Positions 22,568 through 34,062 of a DNA stretch of 64,000 nt are shown piece by piece (the stretch's first letter is position 1; each line of letters begins with the position of its first letter). The translations under genes were made by a program, and so were the position numbers. Origin of the DNA: Sphaerolaimus hirsutus (taxonomy: Eukaryota; Nematoda; Chromadorea; Monhysterida; Sphaerolaimidae); the NCBI GenBank assembly GCA_964036195.1, contig OZ038452.1, positions 14,006,704 through 14,070,703 of the forward strand, given 5' to 3'. The notes under the pieces were generated by a model. It searched no databases, was not told the DNA's origin, and worked only from the letters and a program-made list of their open reading frames with translations.

Positions 22568-25500
22568 CTACTGATCCAAGTCCAACATTCTCGTTTTGCA
22601 CTCTTCCGCACGTTTCACTGGCTTCGTTTCAGGGAGCTTGTAGAAAATGTAGATCACTGTCATAGTGCATGGCACGCAGTAGAGCGCCAGCAAAATCAGT
22701 GGTCCAACGATGTTGACCAGTGGCAGCGTTATTAGACCGTACAGCAGCTAGGTGGATAATGCAAGGGTAAAACATGTGTTTGATAAAGATAATAGACAAG
22801 AACTTTCCTGATGTTTGAGGTAAATACTAGAATATTATACTACCGTATTTCCTCAAAATACCCCCAGTGGGTTTATTTTTTCAGAGTGAGAATTGTGAGG
22901 GGGGTTAAGCGGGGGGTACTTAGAGGGGGGTATTTCGAGGATATACGAGGTAGGTATATTCGTGTCTGGGCATGTTTGATTTGTAATTTGTCGTATTGAG
23001 TGCACCCGTTCATTGTTCATGTCTGCCCTACTATTTTCCTTTTCCTACTCACACATACACCGATTTTTTCGTTAAAAATTCTGACAGGATAAACCATGAA
23101 TAGAACCATCATCAAAAAATGAAACGACTAGCAGTGCACAAATTTAGTTTATTATTTGTCCCTCTTAAACGGATGTTATTATAAAACAGCTCTCATCATG
23201 TATTTCTGCATGCAGAACTTACGTCACTCGGAGAAGCTACGTAATAAGGTCGTATAAATACTCTGGGCACTTATTTGAGGTCGGGATCACGTACATAGGG
23301 TGTTCAAAATAAAATGGCAAATACCTGTGCAAAAAGCCCCGTAAAGTTGCCAACAGCGAGCGTGGGCGCGCGCCACCGCTGCTCCACCAGCTCTCCACCA
23401 ATGAACCAGCAAATGGGGCCGGGGCCGAGGCTGAATGCGACCAGAAACGCCAGCACGCACACCGGCGACCGTGTCTTCACTTTGATCAGAGCGAGTTCCG
23501 TCATGCGCTTTTACCACTCACGTGCACCCAACTCACAGAGGGGAAGTTATTCAATTTGGGGGGGGGGGGTTCCCCACTCAGCCAATAGTGGTTGCTATTC
23601 AAGGGGACATTAGAGGGTTTGATATGGGCAGGTTTGTCAACATCTCTTCTTCTAATGCCACCGCGATTCGAATAGGTACCGTATTTCTTCTAGTAGAACG
23701 GCATACCTCCAATAGAATGGCACCTCCAAAGAACGGCAGGTAAAAAAAAACTGACGAAAAAAATAGAACGGCGCTATTCTATCAGAAGAAATACGGTAGC
23801 CATTTTCCGGATAGACACGCTATAGCAAATTTACAAGACTTTGAAATTTGCAGATGTAAGTGCATAACGATGAGCACATGGGTCACTCGCTGCCCAAAAG
23901 TGAACACACGACCATTGAAGTGACCGTGATCGAATACGCCAATGGCTCGGCGGCGTCGCTGCGTCGGAACGTGTTGGCCAACTGTATGCTGCAGGCGAAC
24001 AACGCCGTGATGACAACCGTGGCCAAGCCGCCCCACAGTTCGAGACATCGCCGGCCCACGCGGTCCACCAGCCACGCCGCAAACAAACTCCTGCGACGTA
24101 AATCTCAATTTTGCACAACAGCGGGACCGCTGTTGATGAATGTTGACGTTGAAAACAAACTTTCAACGATAGCGCTGCGCGCACTAGTTTGCACCGTGAC
24201 TTTGGTGAAAACTAAAATTTCATTCAAATTCAAATGAATCAACTCGGTTGGATGATTTAATTTAGGTAAGATAAATTAGAATTGAACACAATGAAAGTTT
24301 TCATTTGAACATTTGAAAACAAAAAAACATAGCAGCATCCAATAATTGTACACTGGATTGTACACATGTCGTCATTTCAGTTGTCACCAAAGTCGCGCAT
24401 CAAACTAGTGTGCGATGGCACAATACTAACGAGGCGATTCTGACGACATTCGATAGGCCAGTGACAATTTGCGCGTTGCCCGGCGTCACGCCGGCGCGCA
24501 CGAGCATCTCGGTCGAGTAGCCCGCCACGATCACGATGCCGGACGAGGCGCACAGCAGGAAGGTGACCACGCAGGTCAGCACCTCGCCGCGGGGCGCGTG
24601 TCTCAAGTGAACGAAAGAACATTTTGTAATCATTTACCTTTATTTAAGTGGTTTGATATCAAATAGGCGCTTGGCGTCCGGTTCAAAGTTTTGAAAGGCG
24701 CTTGGCAGCTTTTTCTGGCACGGCGTCTTTACAAGTCGTGCGAGAGCATTGGCGCCATCGCAATGTATTGGACGGCGCAAATTGTTTCTGGCGCCCTTGG
24801 CGCTTGGTGCAAGTTTTCCCACCGCTTTTCCATAATCATTTCCTGCCACCAGCCCTGTTCCATATCCATTGCGTATCCCGTACGTTTCGGCAGATACTTA
24901 AAGCTACTCACCGATCGCGGAACATATCAATAATACTTAGGGGCCATTTCCCGACTCTGACGTATTTATATATGCATTCATATTATTTCACAAAAAACAT
25001 TTACGTGAGGGAAGGCTGGCCAGAAGTATTTTACGACACATTCTCCTTGAGTCGTCAGCTAGTCAAACTGTTTTTTAACGGGTGGCGGAAAGTGTAAAAA
25101 CAGCGTTTTTAAAGCTTACCTATACAATGCAAATTTTCACGAAAGTCAGGAAATGCCCCCTGCGCTAGAAGTCTGTTCCTTCTGCTGCATCTCTAAATTT
25201 TCAATTGTAGCCTTCACATCATCTTCATTGCTCATGCCATAGTAAAATCTGACTGAATCCGCGATATCTTTATCACGAGTATGTTTTTCGAGTTTAGCCG
25301 CTTTGTGATTCATCACCAAAAATTTGGGCGTCTCCCTCAAATAGAACCAGGACAGTGAAATAAGGACCAGATCAATTGGCACTGATATGAGCACGAGTAC
25401 AATTGGATAATTGCCAAGCAGGATTTGAAACCCCGCCAAGGCGCCTATTGCTGCGCCAACGGATACAACAACATCCTGAAAAAGTTTAAAATGTGAACAG

Positions 25501-28500
25501 ATAAGTGAGCGCGACTAACGTTGGTAACTATCGAATATCGTTGAGAAAAGTCCATAGCGGAGTTATAAGTTCGTCAAATAATGTCGACGGGGTGATTTCT
25601 CGCAGGGGTCAGTCCCAGACTCTGTAAAATGCCCTGTTAAATGTCAAGTGTCATGCAAAGTGTCAAAAGTCACGTAAAATGCCCTGAAAAATGGCAAATG
25701 AGTTTGACTTTGGCAATTTGACATTTTCCGAGCATTTTACAGAGTCTGGGATTGGCACCAGAGGGGCGTATTCGCAAAACGATTCACAAAACTTTCACCT
25801 GCATGAAACTAGCAGTGCCGCGGACGTTCGGTTTCGCACACTCCTGAAGAAAACAGCTGAGCGCCACCGACTGGACGCCCGTGCCGACTGCAGCCAAAGT
25901 ACGACCCCAAATGAGCAGCACTCGCGACTCAAATACGGATAGAGATAGCGCCTGGCACAGTGATCCCGATATGCCCAGGTAAGCGGCCGCACGAAATCCG
26001 GCTGCGTGTGACGTCGGTTAATGATGGAAAAGCGGAATTGAAAAACCCGCCAATGTCATACCGTATTACCTCGAAATACCTCCATGGGGGTTTATTATTT
26101 CGCCAGCAGAATTTGAGGGGGCTAATTCGAGGGGGGTTATTATTTCGTAAGGGTAAATAGTTTGTGTACCCAAAACTGGTAATAAATGTTTCCAAACAGG
26201 ATATATTTGGACATAAAAACGTAGATACCTAGCTACACAAACTAGTCTTTGTGTAGCTACGATACAAATTAGCAGTAATAAATACTGGGTGGCCCACGTC
26301 AGGCACACGGTTTTGATGGCCCCCAACACATCAATTTTGAATGAAAACTGCTCTAATTTGGTATGGGGGTAAATAAATGTACCCCATTTGTTGTGTTAAG
26401 TGCACGGTTTCAGATCACAAGATTTCGTGTCAGAATGTGAAAGAGTTTCATATTTACGTTTTTGAATGTGTCCCATTGTAGATGGTCCTGTGGAGTGACG
26501 TTGTTTTGCATACGAGGTGATAAATGTGAAAATTTAGTGATATTTATGTGCGTGCTTAACATGCTAAGTAGGGTACATTTATCCACTGTCATGCCAAATT
26601 TGGACAATTTTTATGAATAACTAGCAGGATTCTCTCCGACCTTCGGTCGGGTTTTGTGGTTCTCTACAATTAATACCATTGGAGGAACTATGATAGTTTA
26701 GTTAAGTTTGCCCACATGCTAGGCATGTGTTTTGAAATGCGGTATGTAATGTACCAACAATAACAAGACCAATACCAAAGATGCAATGTTTTGGAATGGA
26801 TTTTTTGTAAACTTCTGTAAAATGGTTGGGCAGTGTGCATTTTGTGTGGTATAGGTTTTGTGATATGATAGTGTGGTTTTTGCAAGGTGTCAAACTTTGT
26901 TGTTATCTTAAATTGGTTACATTTGTGCTTTGCTGTTCTTTTTGTGTTTGTAAATCCTTGTGGTATTAATTGTAGAGAACCACAAAACCCAACTGAAGGT
27001 TGGAGAGAATCCTGCTATAGGTACCCACTACTCAGAGGCTTGCAAAAACTGACACCCCAGTGGGGACCCCCCTCCAAATGGCATCACCCAGGGAACCCCC
27101 CAAAAGTGGCACCCCCTGGGAACCACCCAAAAATGGGACCCCCTAGGGCCCCACAAATATGGCACCCCCTGAGGACCACCAAAAAATGGCACCCCTTAGG
27201 GACCCCCCAAAAATAGCACCCCCTAGGGACCCCCCAAAAATGGCACCCCCTGGGGACCCCCCAAACATGGCACCCCCTAGGAACCGCCACAAAAATGGCA
27301 CCCCCTGGGGACCCACCCAAAGTTGGCTCCCCCTGGGGACTCTCCAAAAATGGCACCCCCTGGGGACCCCCCAAAATGGCACCCCCTATGGACCCCCCCC
27401 CCCCACAAAAAAATATAGCACCCCCCTAAGGACCAACAAAAAACGGCACCGCTGGGGACCACCCAAAAATGGCATCCCATGGGGACCCCCTTGAAATGGC
27501 ACCCCCATATGTGCCTCCAAAAAATGGCACCCCCTGGAGACCCCCCAAAAATGGCACCCCATGGGGACCCCCTCTAAATCCTGTAAACACAGCCCCTAGT
27601 TTGGAAACTCCTGTAAACTCAGCCCCTTATTTGGAAACTCCCATAGACTCAGCCCCTAATTTGGAAACTCCCATAAACTCAGTCCCTAATTTGGAAACTC
27701 CTGTAAACTCATTTTCAGGTTTATGGTAATGTAGTGTCAAAATAGAATGAATATTTGAAATAATCGCTAGCATCAATCCACAAATGCATCAATTCACAAT
27801 CTTCAATTTTTTAGCCCCAGGGGTTAGACTTAAAGGTTATGGTTATGTAGAGTAGAAATGGAGTGCACATCTCAAATCACTGCAATAAAAAACCCACAAA
27901 TGCATCATTTCACAAATTGAAAGTTTTTGGGCCCAGGGGTTCATTATCAGGGTTTTAGTAATGTGGTGTAAAAATTGAGTGTATATTTGAAATCGCTACA
28001 ATCAGAAACCCACAAACACATCATTTTATGATTTGAAAATTTTTAGCCCTGGGGGTTCATTTTCAGGGTTATGGTAATGTAGTGTCAAAATGAAGTGCAT
28101 ATTTCAAATCAAGGCAATCAAAAAGCCAGAAATGCATCATTTCACAATTTCTAATTTATTTTCAATTTTCAATTTAAGGCTTACAGTAATGTAGAGTTGA
28201 AATTGAGTCATTTTGAATCAGTGCAATTAGAAACCTGCAAAATGCATCATTTCACAATTTGAAATTTTTGGGTCTAGGGGTTCAACTTCAGGGTTTTAGT
28301 AATTTAGTGTCAAAATGGAGTGCATATTTGAAATTGCTACAATCAGAAACCCACAAATGCATCATTTTATGATTTGAAAGTTTTCAGCCCAGGGGGTTCA
28401 TTTTTAGGGTTATGGTAATGTAGTGTCAAAATGAAATGCATATTTCAAATGAGTGCAATCAGAAACCCGAAAATGAATGATTTCACAAATTGAAAGTTTT

Positions 28501-30813
28501 TGGCTCCAGAGGTTCATTTTCAGGGTTATGGTTATGTAGTTTTCAGGGTTATGTAGTGTCAAAATGGAGTGCATATTTCAAATCAGTGTAATTAGAAACC
28601 CACATTGAATCATTTCACAATTTCTAATTTTTGAAGCCCTGGGCATATTTGAAATCGTTACACTCAGAAACCCACAAATCCATCATTTTATGATTTGAAA
28701 GTTTTTGGCCCAGGGGGTTCATTTTTAGGGTTATGGTAATGTAGTGTCAAAATGAAGTGCATATTTTAAATTAGTGCTATCAGAAACACGAAAATGCATT
28801 ATTTCTCAAATTGAAAGTATTTGGCCCCATGGGTTCATTTTTAGGGTTATGGTAATGTAGTGTCAAAATGGAGTGCATATATCAAATCAGTGCAATCAGA
28901 AACCCAAGTATGAATGATTTCACAAATTGAAAGTTTTTGGTTCCAGAGGTTCATTTTCAGGGTTATGGTCATGTAGTTTTCAGGTTTATGTAGTGTCAAA
29001 ATGGAGTGCATTATATATCAAATCAGTGCAATTAGAAACCCACAATGCATCATTTCACAATTTGAAAGTTTTGGCCCCAGGGATTCAATTTCAGGGTTAT
29101 GGTAATGTACTGTCAGAATGGAGTGCATATTTCAAATCATTGTAATCAGTAACCCACAAATGCATCATATCACAATTTATATTTTTTAGCCCCGGGGGCC
29201 TCACTGAAGGATTATGGTAATGTTATTGTTAACTCCCATAAACTCAGCCCCTAATTTGGCAAACACCCATCAACTGATCAGTGCAATCAGATACCCAAGA
29301 ATGAATGATTTCACAAATTGAAAGTTTTTGGTTCCAGAGGTTCATTTTCAGGGTTATGGTTATGTAGTTTTCAGGGTTATGTAGTGTCAAAATGGAGTGC
29401 ATTATATATCAAATCAGTGCAATTAGAAACCCACAATGCATCATTTCACAATTTGAAAGTTTTGGCCCCAGGGATTCAATTTCAGGGTTATGGTAATGTA
29501 CTGTCAGAATGGAGTGCATATTTCAAATCATTGTAATCAGTAACCCACAAATGCATCATATCACAATTTATATTTTTTAGCCCCGGGGGCCTCACTGAAG
29601 GATTATGGTAATGTTATTGTTAACTCCCATAAACTCAGCCCCAAATTTGGCAAACACCCATCAACTCAACTCCCATAAACTCAGCCTCTAATTTGTAAAC
29701 TTGTGTCAACAGCCCCTTATTTTTAACCTTCTGTCAACTCAACCCTAATTTATAAACACCCATCAACTCAACCCTGAATTGAAAACTCAGCCCCTAAAAA
29801 CTCAAGTTCACCCCCCATACATGTGCAATTGCATTCTTGGGAAGCAACTTTGCCATCTACTAACCCTGTTTGTCAAGATTGTAACGTGTTTGTAAAGGGC
29901 ATTTTGTACTAATAAATAGTGACTGCATTGTGTGCAAAAACACACACGAATCGGGCAAAAAATGAGGCTGTGATTGTGCCCCTATCTTTTGCATTAGGCA
30001 TCCTTTGCACGCAGTTCTCTCGAAAATATATAGGTTTAGATTGGTGCTTTGGTAGACGATTGCCTGACATGCGCCACGCTCAAACACGTATTAAACTTTG
30101 CTTCACGTTCCGACATGAATTTTTGTGATGTGAAACCGTGAACTTAACACAACAAATGGGGTACATTTATCTACCCCCATCACCACGTTTTTCATGTTGC
30201 CGTCCGAAGTAAAAGATGTACATTTGGCGTTTCGTGCATTTTGACTCTTGGGTAGTGATGTAATTGCTCTGGCGCAATTAGTACTGTCACTGGGGTTTGA
30301 AAAACCGTCATGGCGCTTTTGGCGCTTGCCACTACCCTTTCACAGCGCCAGAAAAAAACGCATGGGGATGACGCTAGGCGCTAGCGCCGAAGCAAAATGC
30401 GCCATTTCACTCTGGCGCCATTGAGCTTGGCCAAAGGCCTGGTGCGTTTAACATCACTACTCTTGGGCAACATATCGGCTGCAACACTAACCAAGTCTTC
30501 CGCTTTTCTGCAAGACCATAGGCGCCAGCGTTGCTCCTATGATAAATCCAAGCAGGAACGATGATACAAAGGTGGCCCACTGCCAGCCAAATTCATTTTC
30601 CAGAATTGCACGATCTTCATCATCGAGCTTAGTGGCGTTGGTGCGGTTGGTGGGGGCGGGGCGCAGGTGCGGCAGCCACCAGTGCCGGAAGGCGTCGATG
30701 GCCGTGTTGGGGAAGGTCAGGCAGTAGCCGAACTGGAAGAAGGAGCACAGCGCCACCCCCGCCAGCCGCAGCACCAGCCCTCGCTCGCGCCCACAGCTGC
30801 TCTCGTCTCCCAT
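22568..30813 (-). CDS. MFS sugar transporter (GLUT/SLC2A type), copy A, possibly inactivated
   Basis: Seven exons on the minus strand: 30813-30492, 26001-25799, 25475-25120, 24601-24422, 24090-23913, 23507-23325, 22747-22568 (TAG). All junction phases agree and the spliced length is 533 codons plus stop, against 532 for copy B. Sugar-porter marks: FFQFGYCLTFPNTA in TM1, QECAKPNVRG after TM4, ETPKFLV after TM6, a TM7 region LTCVVTFLLCASSGI, DRVGRR between TM8 and TM9, FSLGPGPICWFIGGELVEQ at TM10, and LPETKP after TM12. It would carry hexoses or related sugars across the plasma membrane. Exon 3 has two in-frame TGA codons in the loop before TM7 (reading SSAGGIS-stop-LS-stop-KFALYR), where copy B is open. 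Either it is a young pseudogene, the assembly has errors, or the splicing differs. Intron 1 is 4.5 kb and almost wholly transposon. Confidence 0.82.
22843..22950. mobile_element. TA-flanked CCGTATTTCCTC MITE, copy 3, in the last intron of transporter A
   Basis: Short 108-bp form: CCGTATTTCCTCAAAATACC to the complement ending ATATACGAGG, between TAs. Confidence 0.75.
23679..23796. mobile_element. TA-flanked CCGTATTTCTTCTAATAGAA subtype, copy 1
   Basis: CCGTATTTCTTCTAGTAGAA and the complement of CTATCAGAAGAAATACGG between TAs. The interior repeats AGAACGGCA. It lies in the intron between exons 5 and 6 of transporter A. Confidence 0.88.
24177..24414. mobile_element. MITE, CACACTAG family relative, in intron 4 of transporter A
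   Basis: gcgcactagtttgcaccgtg at the left pairs with caaactagtgtgcg at 24401-24414; inner bases ACTTTGGTGAAAAC pair as well. GGGCC termini are eroded. Confidence 0.65.
24665..24830. repeat. GCGCC-family fragment
   Basis: GGCGCTTGGCGTC and GGCGCCCTTGGCGCTTGG words without recognisable ends; an eroded member of the 4069 family in intron 3 of transporter A. Confidence 0.55.
25602..25761. mobile_element. Palindromic MITE, CAGTCCCAAGCCCTGTAAAG family, copy 2
   Basis: CAGGGGTCAGTCCCAGACTC and the complement of GAGTCTGGGATTGGCACCAG. It lies in intron 2 of transporter A. Confidence 0.75.
26061..26285. mobile_element. TA-flanked CCGTATTACCTC MITE, right end missing
   Basis: Left end CCGTATTACCTCGAAATACC after TA; the interior follows copy 1 until TAGCAGTAATAAATAC, then breaks off. 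Intron 1 of transporter A. Confidence 0.75.
26624..27015. mobile_element. TA-flanked MITE, GCAGGATTCTCTCC ends
   Basis: GCAGGATTCTCTCCGACCTT at the left and the complement of GGAGAGAATCCTGC at the right, each next to TA. About 45 bp of arm pair, with the word TTTTGTGGTTCTCTACAATT. Confidence 0.85.
27040..27580. repeat. 27-bp minisatellite (GGCACCCCCTGGGGACCC...)
   Basis: About 20 units of roughly 27 bp. Because 27 is a multiple of 3, long Pro-rich (plus) and Gly-rich (minus) open frames appear; these are artefacts of the repeat. Confidence 0.92.
27575..27720. repeat. 30-bp tandem array (TTTGGAAACTCCTGTAAACT...)
   Basis: About five units of tttggaaactcc(c/t)(a/g)taaactcagcccctaa. Related words return at 29220-29780 on the other side of the next array. 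Confidence 0.85.
27720..29640. repeat. Tandem array of about 135-bp units
   Basis: Each unit contains TTCAGGGTTATGGTAATGTA, GTGTCAAAATGGAGTGCATA, AATCAGAAACCCACAAATGC and CATTTCACAATTTGAAAG in this order. Roughly a dozen diverged units are present, the last ones duplicated as a 391-bp block. Confidence 0.88.
28886..29666. repeat. 391-bp tandem duplication
   Basis: Bases from about 28886 to 29275 recur at about 29277 to 29666 almost unchanged, a fixed offset of 391. This is far more similar than neighbouring units, so it is recent. Confidence 0.85.
30253..30459. mobile_element. hAT-like MITE, GCGCC family
   Basis: TAGTGATGTAATTGCTCTGG and the complement of GTTTAACATCACTA are flanked by the exact 8-bp duplication CTCTTGGG (30245-30252 and 30460-30467). 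Sits 33 bp from the exon 1 donor of transporter A. Confidence 0.92.
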
Positions 30814-30859
30814 CGCTGCTGAGGGATACTACAGCGTGTTCGAAGCCTCTTAGGAAGGT

Positions 30860-32711
30860 TCTGCGCAAGTTTTATATTTATAAATATTTCAGGATTTTTT
30901 GTTTTATAATTATAAATGGTGGAAAAGCTAGATCTTAACGCAGAAATGTAACAGAATTTTGATTCAGGTAGACGAATTTACGTGTTTACTACGGGTTGTA
31001 TATAAAGCATAAATTGTTTTTTTAGAGAAAAAATGCCGTCTTTACGGTTCATGTTTGCACGGTGTTGCAGGTGTCGGTCAAAAAGTATTTCTTTTCAAAA
31101 ATGCAAGTTTTCGTGGATGGGCCACGATGCATACGATTGCAACTGCCACCAAATTTACAGCGAAGATAATTGTTGTGCATCGATTGGTTTGATAAATTAA
31201 TATGTGCGCCTTGATCTACCTTGAGCAAGATCCCAACTTTTCCGAGCAGTTGATATTTAAAGTGTTATTAGATTTCCATACGGATTTGCGATTAACACAT
31301 ACGATACGAATACGAGTAATTTTGCATAGCGCGTTCGCTTCACGTAGTTCGATAAACTATAATACTAATACAATTGCAATCGTGATGAGTACACAACTTT
31401 TTTGGGCAAGGCACATTTTGAAACGAAGTTCCGAGTAATTTTTTCTGGTTTATCGGTCGATATTAAAAACGTTCGTGGTATTTAAGATGGAGATTGCCAT
31501 ATTTGCAATACAAATACAAATTGTTCACACCGCAAACACACCACGGAATCAAAGCTGAATACTATGTACCAGCCACTCATAGAAAAACTGTGCTCGCAGA
31601 CTAGGGGTTAACACCCATTTCGGCAGGGCCATCTTGGCCCTGGATATTTCGGCTGTACCGCTTTGGCCGGACAAGATTATTATATGGCTGTGGGTATCTT
31701 GGCTGGGGACACCTTGGCCGAAAAACAAGCAAGCACGCTACACGTGGCTACAGGTATTTCTGAAGTGAAGTGTAGATTGGGTAAGGAGTTTGGTATGGTG
31801 ACAGAAGTGACATCCCAATTTTATTATAAAATGTATGATTGAAATTAGTCAATTAGATGTAAATAAAATCCCACTAGTTGGAAAAGTTGACTACATTTAA
31901 ATATTTGATTTGTTAATTGGAATGGGGAACTGTCATTCCCACATTGGAAGAAAAATAGAATTGGCCAACATAAATCAATTTCCAACCCAAGCATTCTAAC
32001 TAGAAAACTGCATTTGCTAAACTCGGCAGACATAAAACGAATCAGGTATTCGGCCCTTGGTTACCAATGACGTATCTTTTTTAATTCGAACTTGAATGGA
32101 CGGATTCCATTCGGTTCATGATACTTTTGATTCAATCCAACTTTTTATGCGAGAACGAGATGAGTTTGATAGACAAATCGTTATAGAAAGTCAGATTGTA
32201 AGGTCTTAGGTCAGATCTTATCGTCGCAGTCTTGACGAATTCCTTCAAAAAAGAAAGTATGAACTTCCCAGTGCATCCAAGTTACCTTTGCGTTGAATAC
32301 GAATGAGGTAAAAGACGCTAGATTTCCGCTCTCGTCAACGAAAATGACCGTGGTATCCAATTAAATCAACATGTGTGTCAACTCGTGTGTGCGCCGCCAT
32401 TAGCGACCAATTGCGTTTGCTTAATCACATTCCGCAGCCATTTTTGGTGACACAGACGGAAATCCTGAATCTTTCATACTGGGTAACATTCTCTCAAACG
32501 GTAACTTGGACGAGTGCCAACTAAGAATATACGCAGTTGTACGAAAATCCCGTAGAGCATTGACTTCCATAATGTCCGTCAAGTTTAACCGAACTTGGTT
32601 TTTAAAATGTTATTAAAAGCTTCATGTTTCATTTTCATTAAGTTGTAAACACTACTTAAGAGGTACAATAGTACCTGCAGTGCGGTAGGAACACATTCTG
32701 CTGCACAATTA
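30860..32711. other. Intergenic stretch upstream of transporter A
   Basis: AT-rich; TTGGCCG/ATCTTGGC words near 31620-31740 suggest an eroded repeat, and 32370-32400 holds one end of a CACACACTAG-type MITE (tgtgtcaactcgtgtgtgcg). No exon recognised. Confidence 0.45.
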
Positions 32712-32975
32712 ACTTGTGTCACGCAGTTTTTTGTACAACAAAAGTTTTGTGTGGGTGGAGATGGAATGGCACCATAATGCTGGCATTATTTGAGGTTATT
32801 GCGCCATTCCATCACCAGCATTGTCCCCTGCACAACAAACTTTTGTTGTGCAAAGTTTGTCACAGCACAACACCCTTTGGCACCCTTGAATGGTTCCAGC
32901 GCCACATCACCATTCCACCACAACCTGTACAACTAACTCTTGTTGCACAAAAAACTGCGCAACTCAAGTTTGTAA
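32712..32975. mobile_element. Palindromic MITE with GCAGTTTTTTGT arms
   Basis: cacgcagttttttgtacaac at the left pairs with gttgcacaaaaaactgcgca at the right; a second inner pair is aatggcaccataatg/ccattccaccac. No target duplication read. Confidence 0.6.
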
Positions 32976-34062
32976 AGCGACAGAATGTGTCGTGAACCCC
33001 TGCAGCATGCAAAGTTAAAATATTTCGTGCCTGGGTTGCAGCAATCTCCTGCGTGAGACCAAAACGACGCGGCCCAAATGTCCACGGCAGACATTGCGCA
33101 GCCGAAACGGCTATGAAATGAGACGAAAACCAGGCTAGGAAAAATAAAAAGGTGTATTTTGTGTTCAGTGCCATATGTGCTGTCCGCTTTTGCACTTTAT
33201 CTCAGTCTGCTGGGAAATGCTGAAGTAAATGTGTGCCAATTTCCGAGAGTGCTGATCTCAACTTGCTCAGTAGCCATTATATTTCTTTCTGTATTGATCA
33301 CTGTGCATATTTACTGCGCAGAACTTCGAAAAAAATACTGTAATTTGGTATGTTTACAATTGTTGTTGCATTGATATTGAGTGTCGTTTTACATGTTCTG
33401 TTCGAGGTACAATCAGATTTCGGTACAAATATCAAATTATCTAGATAGCCATACACATTATAGTCTGCATTTGTTGTTGTTTCATTTGTCTTTGCAATGC
33501 CTGAGTTTTATAATCTCATCAAACATTGCATCCTGGCGCTAGAAAGTGACTTTTTGCATATTTACCTACATAGTAGTAGGTAGATTTAATGAAAAGCGTT
33601 CTCTCACTGATGCCATGAGTGCGCGGAGAACTTTTTTTTGTGAAAAGTACAGAACTGCACAAAAGTACGGTGTCATAAAAAAATTTTTTATAAATATATG
33701 TTGTGAATAAATAAACATAAAAACGTTCGTTTGAACATAAAAAGGAAAAAAGTTTGCATAAAAAAAACATAAAAAATTTCCACTTTTGACATACTGCATG
33801 GCCAGGTGTATTTTTTATCTATGCGTGTGATATACGGAAACAATCGTTTCTAGATTAACAGACTAGGTATTTAGGCAGCTTGTAAATATTAGACATAGGT
33901 AATATAAGCATTTAACCGGGTATGTTTAACAGTCCAACGGTCCGCTCATACCACTTAACGGATATAATAAAAGAACATTTGTCAAGCATCCTAATTTTGA
34001 TATGGTCTGATGAAAATTTTTTCTTCCACTTTAAATTTTAAATATGCAGCAATGACATCCTC
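32976..34062. other. Region downstream of transporter B
   Basis: No exon or clear repeat. Short open frames are AT-rich and patternless. Confidence 0.4.

Larger units (their letters stand above)
26363..30180. mobile_element. 3.8-kb inverted-repeat element built of tandem-repeat arrays
   Basis: About 57 bp at 26363 (ATGGGGGTAAATAAATGTAC...) recur inverted ending at 30180, and weaker pairing continues inward for another 100 bp or so. Inside lie a nested TA-flanked element (26624-27015), a 27-bp minisatellite (27040-27580), a 30-bp array (27575-27720) and a long array of about 135-bp units (27720-29640). No transposase frame is visible. The flanking target duplication could not be read. It fills intron 1 of transporter A. 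Confidence 0.75.

Noticed and set aside
27040..27580. CRISPR-like array
   Set aside because: Units are contiguous with no unique spacers, and the genome is eukaryotic.
27040..27729. Gly-rich and Pro-rich proteins of about 70-110 residues on both strands
   Set aside because: Direct products of 27-bp and 30-bp tandem units whose length is a multiple of three.
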